Source: an uncultured Acidimicrobiales bacterium | GTDB lineage: Bacteria > Actinomycetota > Acidimicrobiia > Acidimicrobiales > Bin134 | Direction of reading: 5' to 3' | NCBI GenBank assembly: GCA_951813325.1 | Contig: OX638350.1 | Coordinates: 763,316 to 827,315 of the forward strand | DNA: 64,000 nucleotides | Part shown: piece after piece, positions 42,902-52,084 of the stretch | How the letters are laid out: each line of letters opens with the position of its first letter | Position numbering within the stretch: position 1 is the first letter of the stretch | Made by a program: the position numbers and the translations under genes | Notes under the pieces: model-generated | What the model was told of the DNA's origin: nothing | What the model saw: the letters and a program-made list of their open reading frames with translations, nothing else | Database searches by the model: none

Positions 42902-44491
42902 GTGCAAGTGCGCATGTGGAGATCGTGGGCTGTGATAGCAGCGATTGCCGCCGCCGTCGGCATAGTGGCGGTGGTGGCCGAAGGGCAGCTCTTCGATGTC
43001 GATGACCCCGAGCTCACCACCTCGATGGTCTCCCGACTGCCGACCCCGGCCGGTACGCCAACCTCTGCGCCGGCGCCAACCCCCCGGCCTGTCTCCACGC
43101 TGCTTCCCACCGCGCCTCCGGTCCCGACCCCCAGCCCTGTCCCCACGCCGTATCCGGGTTGGGTGGATCCGGCCACTGCTGGACAGCCATCAAGCGGGAT
43201 GCCCGGGCTGCTCACATTCCGGGGCAACCCCACTCGCACCTTCTATGGCACCGGTCCCGTCCCCCAGTCGCCGGAGGTGCTGTGGCGGTTCACCGGGACC
43301 TCCGAGCGGGATCTGTGCTCGCTCACATCTTGGGAGGCCGGGACCACCCTTTGGTGCGGCGCTGGCTGGACTGGCCAGCCGGCGGTGATCGAGTGGGATG
43401 ACCGTACCTGGGTGGTGGCGGGCACGTATGCCCCGGCGGTGCATTTCCTGGACGCCGCCACCGGCGAGCAGCTGCTTTCTGAATTCGTGGTTGGCGACCT
43501 CATCAAAGGTTCGGTGACCGTCGATCCCGACGGCTACCCCTTGGTGTACTTCGGTTCCCGGGACAACTACTTCCGGATCATCGCCTTCGACCGAGACGAG
43601 CCTGTCGAGCTGTGGTCGATACACGCCAACGACTTCTCACCGGTGCTGTGGAACAACGACTGGGACGGAGCGTCGCTGATACTGGACGACTACCTGTTCC
43701 AAGGCGGGGAGAACAGCCACTTTTACATCGCGAAGCTGAACCGCAGCTTCGGCTCCGACGGCCTGGTGACCGTCGATCCCGAGATGGTGTTCACCAGCCC
43801 CGGCTGGGACGAGGAGCTGCTCAACGCGGTAGGAGACGGCAACGTGTCCATCGAGGGCGGCATGACCGTGGTGGGCAATACCCTGTACTTCGCCAACTCC
43901 GGCGGTCTGGTCCAGGGCTGGGACATCACCGGCCTGGCCGACGGGCAGGATCCCGAGCGGGTGTTCCGCTACTGGGCGGGCGACGATGTGGACGCCACCG
44001 TGGTGGCCGATGCCGACGGCTTCTTGTATATCGGGGTGGAATACGAGCGGGGGACGGCCCGCAGCCAAGAGCTGGGCCAGGTGATCAAGCTCGACCCTTC
44101 AGCCGACGATCCTTTGGTATGGGGCACCGACCTTCGCAACGCCGCGACCGACGGAGTATGGGCCACTCCGGCGCTCACCGATGAGATGGTGTACGCCCCC
44201 ACCCATGCCGGTTTCCTATACGGGTTGCGTCGCGACACCGGCGAGGTGGTGTGGTCGAAGCGTCTGGCCGGGCCGGTGTGGTCATCGCCGGTGGTGGTTG
44301 ACGACGTGCTTATCCAGGGCGACTGTGGCGGGGATATCTACGGCTACGACATCTCTTTGCCCTGGGTCGACCCGCCCGAGCTGTGGCGGGTGTCGCTGGA
44401 CGGCTGTGTGGAGGCCACCCCCGCGGTTTGGAACGGCGTTCTGTACGTCGGTGCCCGAGACGGCGGCTTCTACGCCATCGGCGACCGCTGA
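42902..44491 (+). CDS. PQQ-like beta-propeller protein, membrane-anchored
   Basis: About 525-529 aa. An N-terminal hydrophobic anchor (RSWAVIAAIAAAVGIVAVVA) is followed by a Pro/Thr-rich tether and then a propeller of pyrrolo-quinoline-quinone/BamB-like repeats with recurring G-x-x-W/Y strands. Examples are TWVVAGTYAPAVHFLDAATG, LYFANSGGLVQGWDITG, and VLYVGARDGGFYAIGD. Probably exported and tethered outside the membrane. Binding partner unknown. Start codons at 42902, 42908 (GTG) or 42914 (ATG) are all possible. Confidence 0.75.
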   Translation: MQVRMWRSWAVIAAIAAAVGIVAVVAEGQLFDVDDPELTTSMVSRLPTPAGTPTSAPAPTPRPVSTLLPTAPPVPTPSPVPTPYPGWVDPATAGQPSSGMPGLLTFRGNPTRTFYGTGPVPQSPEVLWRFTGTSERDLCSLTSWEAGTTLWCGAGWTGQPAVIEWDDRTWVVAGTYAPAVHFLDAATGEQLLSEFVVGDLIKGSVTVDPDGYPLVYFGSRDNYFRIIAFDRDEPVELWSIHANDFSPVLWNNDWDGASLILDDYLFQGGENSHFYIAKLNRSFGSDGLVTVDPEMVFTSPGWDEELLNAVGDGNVSIEGGMTVVGNTLYFANSGGLVQGWDITGLADGQDPERVFRYWAGDDVDATVVADADGFLYIGVEYERGTARSQELGQVIKLDPSADDPLVWGTDLRNAATDGVWATPALTDEMVYAPTHAGFLYGLRRDTGEVVWSKRLAGPVWSSPVVVDDVLIQGDCGGDIYGYDISLPWVDPPELWRVSLDGCVEATPAVWNGVLYVGARDGGFYAIGDR

Positions 44492-44521
44492 CCGGGTGAG
44501 CCGTCTGACTACCCTGGCGCC

Positions 44522-45661
44522 GTGGCCAAGCCGTTTCGGATTGCTGTTCCCGACGAGGTGATCGACGATCTGCGCCGGCGCCTGGACGCCACCCGGTGGC
44601 CCCACACGCTGGAGGGGGTGGGATGGGACTACGGGTCGGATACCGCCTACATTGCCGAGCTGTGCCGATATTGGGGCCATGACTACGACTGGCAAGTCCA
44701 CGAGGCCGCGCTCAACGAGCTGCCTCAGTTCACCCAGCGGATCAATGGACTCGACATCCACTTCGTCCACGCCGAGGGGCAGGGTCCCGATCCGCTGCCG
44801 CTGGTCATCACCCACGGTTGGCCCAGCTGCTTCTGGGAGATGCACAAGGTGGTCGGCCCGCTCAGCGACCCCGCTGCCCATGACGGCGACCCGGCCGATG
44901 CCTTCCACGTGGTGGCCCCGTCGCTGCCCGGCTACGGGTTCTCCTCCCCGCCGGCCCAGCCGGGGGTGTCATCGGCCCGGGTGGCCGACATGTGGGCCGA
45001 GTTGATGGCCGTGCTCGGCTACGGGCGATTCGGAGCCCAGGGCGGAGACTGGGGCTCGGCGGTAAGCGCCGCGCTGGGTGCTATGCACCCCGACCGCATG
45101 GTGGGCATCCACCTCACCATGGCGGCCCCGCCCATCGACGAGGCGATCCTGACTGCTGAGCAGCATCAATGGTGGGAGGGCGTGAAGCAATATCGCGACC
45201 GGGAGTGGGGCTATGTCCACCTCCAGCGCACCAAGCCGCAGACCGCCGCGGTGGGCCTCACCGACTCGCCCGCCGGACTGGCCGCCTGGATCATCGAGAA
45301 GTGGTGGCGGTGGAGCGACATCGACGGCCCCGGAGGCCGGGATCTGTCCCGCCGCTACACTCTCGACGAGCTGTGCACCCTGCTCACCCTCTACTGGGCC
45401 ACGGCCACCATCGGTCCGTCGATGCGCATGTACTACGAGAGCTTCGGGGCCGGCTCGGCGTTCAGCCAGCCGCCCTATGTTGCGGTGCCCACCGGGGTGG
45501 CGGTGTTCAATGAGAAGAATCGCCCGCCCCGGGAGCTGGCCGAGCCGTACTACAACATCACCCGGTGGACCGAAGTGGACGATGGCGGCCACTTCCCGGC
45601 CTTGGAGAACCCGGACAAGCTGGTGGAAGAGGTGCGGGCCTTCTTCCGCCCCCTCCGCTAG
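44522..45661 (+). CDS. Epoxide hydrolase (EHN-type)
   Basis: A 379-aa alpha/beta hydrolase with the EHN N-terminal cap domain (FRIAVPDEVIDDLRRRLDAT). The oxyanion motif is ITHGWPSCFWE, the nucleophile Asp lies in GAQGGDWGSAVS, and the catalytic His in DGGHFPALENPD near the end. It opens epoxides to diols, possibly products of the nearby P450s. The start is GTG. The oxidoreductase at 45693 follows within 31 bp, so co-transcription is likely. Confidence 0.9.
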   Translation: MAKPFRIAVPDEVIDDLRRRLDATRWPHTLEGVGWDYGSDTAYIAELCRYWGHDYDWQVHEAALNELPQFTQRINGLDIHFVHAEGQGPDPLPLVITHGWPSCFWEMHKVVGPLSDPAAHDGDPADAFHVVAPSLPGYGFSSPPAQPGVSSARVADMWAELMAVLGYGRFGAQGGDWGSAVSAALGAMHPDRMVGIHLTMAAPPIDEAILTAEQHQWWEGVKQYRDREWGYVHLQRTKPQTAAVGLTDSPAGLAAWIIEKWWRWSDIDGPGGRDLSRRYTLDELCTLLTLYWATATIGPSMRMYYESFGAGSAFSQPPYVAVPTGVAVFNEKNRPPRELAEPYYNITRWTEVDDGGHFPALENPDKLVEEVRAFFRPLR

Positions 45662-45692
45662 GGGATCGAAACAGAAAAGAGAAAGATCAGCA

Positions 45693-46529
45693 ATGACACG
45701 ACTGGGAATCATCGGATTGGGCGATATGGGCGGCGCCATCGCCGAGGGCGTGCTCACCGGCCAGTGGGACGAAGACGTGACTGTGGTGGGCTTCGACATC
45801 TCCGAGACAGCCATGGAGCATTTCATTGAGCTGGGTGGCACACCGGCTGGCTCAGCGGGCGAACTGGCCCGACAGGTGGACCTGGTCGCGGTAGTGGTGA
45901 TCGACGACGCCCAAGTGCGCCAGGTGTGCTCTGGTGACGGCGGGGCCATCGCGGGGGCCGTCGAGTCGGGGGCGTTGGTGGCCATCCACTCCACTGTGCG
46001 GCCTGCCACCGTGATCGAGCTGGCCGCCGAGGCCGCCGCGGTCGGCGTGACGGTGATCGACGCCCCGGTCACCGGGGGGACCCCGGCGGCCCGGAACCGG
46101 GATCTGGTGGTGTTTTGCGGTGGCGACGACGCCCACACCGAGCGGGGCCGCCCCCACTTCGAGCGCTACGGCGGCATGGTGGTCAACGTCGGTCCTCTGG
46201 GCGCGGGCCAGCGGGCCAAAGTGGCCCGCAACCTCATCAGCTACGCCGAAATGGCCGTGGCCTACGAGGCCATTGCGCTGGCTGCGGCTGCCGGGGTGGA
46301 TCTGAAGGCTTTTGCCGACATTGTGAGCTACTCCGACCGCAACATCGGCCCCCATATGGGAATCTTCACCCGCCCGATCATCTATCCGCCTCCGGCCTTC
46401 GGGGGCAGCTTCGCCCGCATCGCTCACAAAGACTTGGGCGGCGCGCGGGCCTTGGCCGAGGAGCTGGGTGTCGATCTGCCCATCACCTCGGTGGTGGATC
46501 ACAACATCGACGCGGCTTTCGGTGAGTAG
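45693..46529 (+). CDS. NAD(P)-dependent oxidoreductase (3-hydroxyisobutyrate dehydrogenase family)
   Basis: 278 aa from ATG 45693. The N-terminal Rossmann motif is IGLGDMGGAIAEG. The DAPVTGGTPAARNRDL substrate loop and the catalytic Lys region GQRAKVARNLISY follow, then the all-helical C-terminal domain with RIAHKDLGGARALAEELG. It oxidises a beta-hydroxyacid. It is in tandem with the epoxide hydrolase, so it may process a diol- or hydroxyacid-derived intermediate. Confidence 0.9.
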   Translation: MTRLGIIGLGDMGGAIAEGVLTGQWDEDVTVVGFDISETAMEHFIELGGTPAGSAGELARQVDLVAVVVIDDAQVRQVCSGDGGAIAGAVESGALVAIHSTVRPATVIELAAEAAAVGVTVIDAPVTGGTPAARNRDLVVFCGGDDAHTERGRPHFERYGGMVVNVGPLGAGQRAKVARNLISYAEMAVAYEAIALAAAAGVDLKAFADIVSYSDRNIGPHMGIFTRPIIYPPPAFGGSFARIAHKDLGGARALAEELGVDLPITSVVDHNIDAAFGE

Positions 46530-46568
46530 CCGAGGCGCATCGTTTGGGATCGGGCTGTTGTCCAGCGA

Positions 46569-47435
46569 CTACCCGAAGGAAACGGTCCCCGCGTCCAGCA
46601 CCACCCGGTCGCCTACCCGGGTCTGGAACCGGGCTGATCCGCCGCCCTCGTCCCAGATATGGACATCGAGGGTCTCGCCAGGCAGCACCGGCGAGGAGAA
46701 CCGTCCGTGCATGGCCTTGAAGCGGGTCGGATCGCTGTCACACAGGGTGTGGAGCAGCGCCCGTCCGGTGAAGCCGTAGGTGCACAGACCGTGGAGGATC
46801 GGAGCGTCGAATCCGCCGGCGGCGGCGAACGACGGGTCGGAGTGCAGCGGGTTCCGGTCGCCGTTGAGCCGGTAGAGCAGCGCCTGGTCGGCTCGGGTCT
46901 GGTAGGTGACCACGTGGTCGCCATCGCGCTCGGGCACCTTGGCCGGACCGGCTGGGCCCCGGTCGCCGCCCCAGCCGCCTTCGCCTCGGATGAACAGCGA
47001 GGTAGTGGTGGTGAACAGGGGCTGGTTGTCGGCGGTATCGGTGGTCTCGCTCTCCAGTACCACCAAGGCGGCCTTGCCCTTGTCGTAGATGCCGGTGATA
47101 CGGCTGATCGAGCTGACGGTGGCCTCGACGGGAAGCGGCTTGTGGAGGGAGAACCCCTGTTCTCCGTGGACCAAGAGGGCGGGGTTGTAGGTGCCGATTT
47201 TGGCCATTGGGCTGTTGGGGCCAGCGCCCACGCCGCCGCCGAGCACCACGCACATGGTGGGCAGGGCCTTCTGCTCGACGCCGTTGGTGTTCTCGGTGGT
47301 GAACTCCAATTCGAACCCGGTGGGGTCGGTCACGCCGGCGCCGACCCCCAGGGCATAAAGGAGAGCGTCTTTTGACTTCCAGCTAGAGGTACGAGGGTCG
47401 CTTTCGGCGCCGACGGCGGATGGATCGAGCGGCAT
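46569..47435 (-). CDS. MaoC-like 2-enoyl-CoA hydratase
   Basis: 288 aa from ATG 47435, with an AGGAG ribosome site. Two hotdog domains are visible. The active site of the second is YRLNGDRNPLHSDPSFAAAG followed by APILHGLCTYGFTG, the Asp/His pattern of hydratase 2. The first hotdog has YNPALLVHGEQGF. It hydrates trans-2-enoyl-CoA, as in fatty acid or steroid side-chain degradation. It is convergent with the oxidoreductase at 45693 and divergent from the thioesterase at 47512. Confidence 0.9.
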   Translation of the reverse strand: MPLDPSAVGAESDPRTSSWKSKDALLYALGVGAGVTDPTGFELEFTTENTNGVEQKALPTMCVVLGGGVGAGPNSPMAKIGTYNPALLVHGEQGFSLHKPLPVEATVSSISRITGIYDKGKAALVVLESETTDTADNQPLFTTTTSLFIRGEGGWGGDRGPAGPAKVPERDGDHVVTYQTRADQALLYRLNGDRNPLHSDPSFAAAGGFDAPILHGLCTYGFTGRALLHTLCDSDPTRFKAMHGRFSSPVLPGETLDVHIWDEGGGSARFQTRVGDRVVLDAGTVSFG

Positions 47436-47511
47436 GGGGGCTCCTGGTGGGGTTGGTGTTCTTGGGCGCCTGGTTGCGCCGTGATGCTGCCCGCACCATA
47501 CCGTTGCCGTC

Positions 47512-48225
47512 GTGGCCCATATCAATCAGCCAGACGGGCCGTTCCAGGCCATCGACCATCCGGCAGTGTCGGGCCGGGAGCGGGAGCTGCGGTCCCTGGC
47601 CGATGCGGTGCGCCGACTGGTGGCCGCAACTGTCACCAACACGGCGTCGCCCGAGGAGACCGCGGTGCTGGCCGTCGAGGCCCATGCCCTGGCCGACCGC
47701 CTTGAAGCCCATGTTGCGGGCGAGCCCCCTCCCCGCTACGACCCCACCTCCTCTCGGTTCGACGGCCCGCCCATCACCCACAAGCGGGCGCCCTTCGACC
47801 TGGTGACCGGCATCTGCAACCCCGCCGCGCTGCCGGTGGAGATGGTGGTCGACACCGAGACCGACCCGCCGGTGTCCCGGGGCCGGGCGGTGTTCTCCAC
47901 CGTCTATGAGGGTCCGCCCGGCTGCGTCCATGGGGCGGCCATCGCCTCGGCCTTCGACATGGTGTTCACCAGCGCCTGCTCGGCGAGCAACGCCAGCGGC
48001 CCCACCATGATGCTGTCGGTGCAATATCGCAAGCCCACCCTGTTAGGAGTGGAGACCATTTTCGAGGGGTGGGTGGAGAAGTTTGACGGCGAGATCACCG
48101 AGGTAAAGGGCCGAACCCTGCAAGTCGGTCAAGTCACCGCCCGAGCCGAAGGCATCTTCCGCCACCTCGACCTCGACGCCATTCACCAGCTTTCCCAGCA
48201 GACCAGCAGGGAAGAAAAGAACTAG
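47512..48225 (+). CDS. PaaI/4HBT-type thioesterase
   Basis: A 237-aa hotdog thioesterase from GTG 47512. An N-terminal helical extension (RELRSLADAVRRLVAATVTN) is followed by the hotdog core: AVFSTVYEGPPGCVHGAAIA (the His-Gly helix cap), MMLSVQYRKPTLLGVETIFE and GRTLQVGQVTARAEGIF. It would hydrolyse acyl- or aryl-CoA. It is divergent from the MaoC hydratase, with 76 bp between the starts, and converges with the P450 at 48247. Confidence 0.85.
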   Translation: MAHINQPDGPFQAIDHPAVSGRERELRSLADAVRRLVAATVTNTASPEETAVLAVEAHALADRLEAHVAGEPPPRYDPTSSRFDGPPITHKRAPFDLVTGICNPAALPVEMVVDTETDPPVSRGRAVFSTVYEGPPGCVHGAAIASAFDMVFTSACSASNASGPTMMLSVQYRKPTLLGVETIFEGWVEKFDGEITEVKGRTLQVGQVTARAEGIFRHLDLDAIHQLSQQTSREEKN

Positions 48226-48246
48226 GCAGGCGGGGCCGAGACAGCC

Positions 48247-49578
48247 CTATGCGGGTGTCCTCGCCGGCTTGGCGGGGGTGAACTCTGCGGGCAGGTGCTT
48301 GATGCCGTGGATGAAGGCCGACGAGAGCGGGTCGGGTTCACCGGTGGCCCGTATATCGCCGATGCGGTCGAAGATCTCGCGGAACATCACCTTGATCTCC
48401 CGGCGGGCCAGGTGCGCCCCGAGGCAGTAGTGCGGTCCGGGGCCGCCGTAGCCCACATGGGGATTCGGGTCGCGCAGCACATCGAACTTATGCGGGTCGT
48501 CGAAAACCGACTCGTCCCGGTTGGCGCACAGATAGTTCATCATCACCATGTCGCCCTCGTCTATCTTCTGGCCTTCCAGAACAGTGTCGCTCAGCACGGT
48601 GCGGCGCATGTAGGTGACTGGGCTAGCGATGCGCACGATTTCCTCCACCGCGCTGTGGGCCACGCCCTCGAAATCGTCGGTCCAGATTCGGCGTTGGTCG
48701 GGATGGTCGGTGAGGTACACCAGGCCCCAGCTGATGGCGTTGCGGGTGGTCTCGTTGCCGGCCACCACCAACAAGATGAAGAAGCTGGCCAGCTCGGCAC
48801 GGGTGAGCTGCTCGCCGTCGACTTCGGCATTGACCAAAACGCTGGTCAGGTCGCCGTCGTCCACCCCTACCTTGGACTCCGCCACCTCGTCCATCAAGTT
48901 CGACAGGGCCTCGCCCGCGGTAAGAATGGCGGTGACGAAGTCCCCTAACTCGGGCACATATTCTTCGTCGGCCGCACCGAGGATCACGTTCGACTGGTCG
49001 AATACGAAGTCGTGCTCGGATGCGGGGATGCCCATGAGGTCGCACACGATGCGCAGCGGCAAACGGGCGGCCACGTCGGTGACGAAGTCGCATTCGCCCC
49101 GCTCGCACACCTCGTCCACGATCAGCCTGGCCTGGTCCTGCACCGAGTCCTCCAGCCGGGCCAGCATCCGGGGGGTGAATCCTGCCGAGACGATCTTTCT
49201 CAGCCGGGCGTGGCGGGGGTCGTCCATGGCGATGATGGAGTTGAAGTACTCGTTGAACTCCGGCGGGAAGTCATTGATGGTGACTCCCGAGGATGAGGAG
49301 TAGATCTGCGAATTGCGGGACACCTCGAGAATGGTGGAATGCCGAGTGATGAACCAGGCGCCCGGCGTTGAGACGCTCTCTAGATCACCCGTGAACTCGA
49401 ACCCGGGATAGAACGTGAGCGGCCGGGAGCACACCTGCTTCAGATCCTCGTCCACCACCCGGCGGTCTCGCCTCCAAAATGCGTTGTGAAGCGGATTGTG
49501 GGGATCCGCCTCAGTCGCCGGCGGCGGTTTGGTGAACGAGCCGGTTGCGGCTTCAGGATCTGGCGTGACAGCGGTCAT
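48247..49578 (-). CDS. Cytochrome P450 (2)
   Basis: A 443-aa P450. I-helix: LLVVAGNETTRNAISWG. K-helix ExxR: EEIVRIASPVTYMRRT. Heme loop: VGYGGPGPHYCLGAHLARRE. The G-G-P-G-P-H-Y-C-L-G form is close to mycobacterial CYP125/CYP142-type steroid or branched-lipid hydroxylases. Together with nearby MaoC, SDR and CoA-transferases it suggests side-chain oxidation, but substrate assignment is inference. No redox partner adjacent. Confidence 0.93.
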   Translation of the reverse strand: MTAVTPDPEAATGSFTKPPPATEADPHNPLHNAFWRRDRRVVDEDLKQVCSRPLTFYPGFEFTGDLESVSTPGAWFITRHSTILEVSRNSQIYSSSSGVTINDFPPEFNEYFNSIIAMDDPRHARLRKIVSAGFTPRMLARLEDSVQDQARLIVDEVCERGECDFVTDVAARLPLRIVCDLMGIPASEHDFVFDQSNVILGAADEEYVPELGDFVTAILTAGEALSNLMDEVAESKVGVDDGDLTSVLVNAEVDGEQLTRAELASFFILLVVAGNETTRNAISWGLVYLTDHPDQRRIWTDDFEGVAHSAVEEIVRIASPVTYMRRTVLSDTVLEGQKIDEGDMVMMNYLCANRDESVFDDPHKFDVLRDPNPHVGYGGPGPHYCLGAHLARREIKVMFREIFDRIGDIRATGEPDPLSSAFIHGIKHLPAEFTPAKPARTPA

Positions 49579-49649
49579 GGAAGCAATCTAGTGGTACAAG
49601 TCGACCGGGTTCTGTTAGTTGATTGGTAGCAGCCTCCGCCCCAAGGACA

Positions 49650-51062
49650 CTATTGGAAAGATACGAACTCTGGGGTGGGGGTGAGTTCTAGTACTTGTTC
49701 GGTGGTGGCGTTGGGGTGGTCTTTTTTGTAGAAGTTCTTCCAGCCCCAATGGAACTGGTCGGCGTCGGGCTCGCTGGTCAATGCGTCCCAGGTGGCGTAC
49801 TTGGCCCTCATTGAGCCTTGGCCGTCCATTTGGATCAGCACGGCCAGTTCGGGGGGAGTTTCGATCTGCCCGCGGTTGGTGATCATGGAGTACTTGAATT
49901 GGTGGACGATCAGCAGCTTCTGGGGAAGGGCGTGTTGGCGGACTATGTCGGCGAGCCATTCCACGACCCGGTTGATCTCGGACGCGTCCACGGTGCCCAC
50001 CTGTTCTAGGTGAACCTGGTGAGGTTTGAGTCTCCACTCCGGATCGAGTGCCAGTCCGACGTGGGGAAGGCGAAGGAATTCCTCGTAGACCTTCGCCTGC
50101 GTCAAAAAGTCGGTACGTCCCGGTTGGAGGTCTATCACCACATATAGGTCGTTGGCGGCTGCGGTCTCGACCCACGGCCTGATCACATCACGAGCGGTCA
50201 TTGCCGAATAGTCCCCGTCGCCGCCGGCGGCATCCGAAGCAACAGTGGCGATAATCTCGAAGGTGGGCAAAACCACTGAACCGTCGGCGCCGTAGCCGTT
50301 GGTGATGGTGCGGAGGCGCTCGACACCTTCATCGGGCCCCTGTGCTCCAAGCTCTCCAAGCCATGATGTGGATGGATGGCCGTACAGGGCCACCAGGCGG
50401 CGACCAAAACCTGATTCGAACATGAGCAGGCCGCCACCGGGAATCTGATGACCGGCGCGGATGGCCTCCATTTGCCAAACCGCATCCTCGCTGAGGCCCG
50501 GGACCAATTCCACCTCGGATGCCCCGGCAATTGTCTCCCTTGTCTCAGGGGGGAGGGCCCGGAGATCACCGGCCGCAACTATCACCCGTTCTCCGGCTTC
50601 GTAGCCGAGGGGCGCCAACAACGTGGCCTGTTCCTCGTTGGGGACCACCCACACTCGATATGGAGCCACCTCTGGGGGTGAGAGTGATTTCTGCTGGTCG
50701 GCAGCGGCCTGCTCGAAGCTGGCATTGGTTAGGCCAGGCCCAGAGGCGCTTCTAACTCCAGACTGTTCAACTGCGACCTCTAGTCCAGATGCTGGTGAGA
50801 CCTCCCTCGTCGTTGCCACCGCTGCGCGGGCAGCGGACGAAGCGGTGCCGGGATCATTGGAAGGGACGTGTTCGATGGCGGAGGACGTGTACGTGCTCGT
50901 TGATGCCTTACCAACCGGTATGCAAGAAGATGCGAGTGCGCAAAGGGCGACAAGGCCTACGAGCCGGGCCGCACGGCAACCCGTTGTTTGCTTGGATTCG
51001 GGGGTTCGGGCACCCCTTAGGCGACCCTCACCGCAAGGGTGGGGCCGAGGGCGAATTCGCAA
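49650..51062 (-). CDS. Secreted lipoprotein of unknown function (about 450-470 aa)
   Basis: A hydrophobic segment (RLVGLVALCALASSC) with a lipobox Cys near residue 47 implies a signal peptide and lipid anchor; the true start may be later than TTG 51062. The mature part has a low-complexity Ser/Thr/Ala stretch and then a catalytic-like barrel region. Examples are NDLYVVIDLQPGRTDFLTQA, LPHVGLALDPEWRLKPHQVH and KLLIVHQFKYSMITNRGQIE. These resemble actinobacterial cell-wall-associated lipoproteins, but I do not recognise a family. Confidence 0.7.
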   Translation of the reverse strand: MRIRPRPHPCGEGRLRGARTPESKQTTGCRAARLVGLVALCALASSCIPVGKASTSTYTSSAIEHVPSNDPGTASSAARAAVATTREVSPASGLEVAVEQSGVRSASGPGLTNASFEQAAADQQKSLSPPEVAPYRVWVVPNEEQATLLAPLGYEAGERVIVAAGDLRALPPETRETIAGASEVELVPGLSEDAVWQMEAIRAGHQIPGGGLLMFESGFGRRLVALYGHPSTSWLGELGAQGPDEGVERLRTITNGYGADGSVVLPTFEIIATVASDAAGGDGDYSAMTARDVIRPWVETAAANDLYVVIDLQPGRTDFLTQAKVYEEFLRLPHVGLALDPEWRLKPHQVHLEQVGTVDASEINRVVEWLADIVRQHALPQKLLIVHQFKYSMITNRGQIETPPELAVLIQMDGQGSMRAKYATWDALTSEPDADQFHWGWKNFYKKDHPNATTEQVLELTPTPEFVSFQ

Positions 51063-51332
51063 CTATGGCTCCTTCAGATTCCACCAGGCTCTGACGCCAA
51101 ATCAGCGCAGTGTCTGCATTGAAATCCGCATGCCCTGGCCCGAATCCGACCTATCGGATTTAAGCCCCCTACAAAGCGGCAGCCCACATGTTAGTGGAGC
51201 AATTCCCTAATTTGTGTCATTCGCAAGATCCCGACTGAAGTGTCGGCAGTCGGCACGAACAGGATCGAATGAACCATCCAGTCGAGATTTTCCGCCCAGC
51301 CAGGTGGTCTGGGCGTGTTGAGCTGGTGGGTG
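51063..51332. other. Intergenic region with a small inverted repeat
   Basis: 270 bases upstream of the lipoprotein and downstream of the DUF4389 gene. AATCCGA (51143-51149) and TCGGATT (51154-51160) pair around CCTA. Nothing else is recognised; no gene. Confidence 0.4.
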
Positions 51333-51986
51333 TTACTTCAACGAGAAGGGGGGATAGCGGTCGGTGATGAGCAGCCACATGTAGGCCCAGACTCGCAGTC
51401 CCCAGCGGTTTACGCCGACCACGTAGTCAAATAGGCCACGCGGGTAGCGGCCGGTGAAGATGATCGCGAACCATGCGATCACCACGCTCAGGAAGGCTCC
51501 GACGCCCAGTATTGCCAGCACGATGTAGTGCGGGATGGCGAGAATCCACTTTACTATCGGCAGCCAACGATTCAGGTCGCGAGACGCGTCTGGGTAGTCC
51601 AAGTCGAGGCGGACGGCTTGTTCCTCATCGGTTGAAGGGTATTCCTCTCGCAGCAGCCCAAAGTAGGCCCCCACACGGGTGGTGAATCTCGAGACTTCGA
51701 GATTCCAGTCAAACCACCACCGCGGATACTTGCGGCGGAACAGAATCATCAGCAGTGTGGGCAGGAACAGAGCGCCCCCGACCAGCCCCCGCCAGTTCTC
51801 GCTATCGTCCAGCCCGATGCCGCCTATCTGGCCGGTGACCAGTCCGGCCAAGATCGCGATGGGGATGAGCAGCACAATGCGGAAAAGCGTCTTTACCCGA
51901 CTGAGCCCCGATTCGGGGTACTCGACATCTAGTCGTGCCGGGTAGCCGGTTTCGGTTCCGCCTGCCATGCCTTGTACGTCTGACAT
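51333..51986 (-). CDS. DUF4389 membrane protein
   Basis: A 217-aa protein whose two halves repeat: ARLDVEYPESGLSRVKTLFR and VRLDLDYPDASRDLNRWLPI each begin a DUF4389 unit. Each is followed by hydrophobic helices, and the protein ends with WAYMWLLITDRYPPFSLK. About three to four membrane segments. The function of the family is unknown. It stands alone with a clear ATG start. Confidence 0.88.
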   Translation of the reverse strand: MSDVQGMAGGTETGYPARLDVEYPESGLSRVKTLFRIVLLIPIAILAGLVTGQIGGIGLDDSENWRGLVGGALFLPTLLMILFRRKYPRWWFDWNLEVSRFTTRVGAYFGLLREEYPSTDEEQAVRLDLDYPDASRDLNRWLPIVKWILAIPHYIVLAILGVGAFLSVVIAWFAIIFTGRYPRGLFDYVVGVNRWGLRVWAYMWLLITDRYPPFSLK

Positions 51987-52084
51987 GTCTGCCTCCTAAT
52001 GCACTTGCTCGCTGAGGACGATTCACCGTCTGTTCTCAGTGGCCCGCCCCAAGCTCCAAGTGACGGTACCAGACAGGGGGTAAT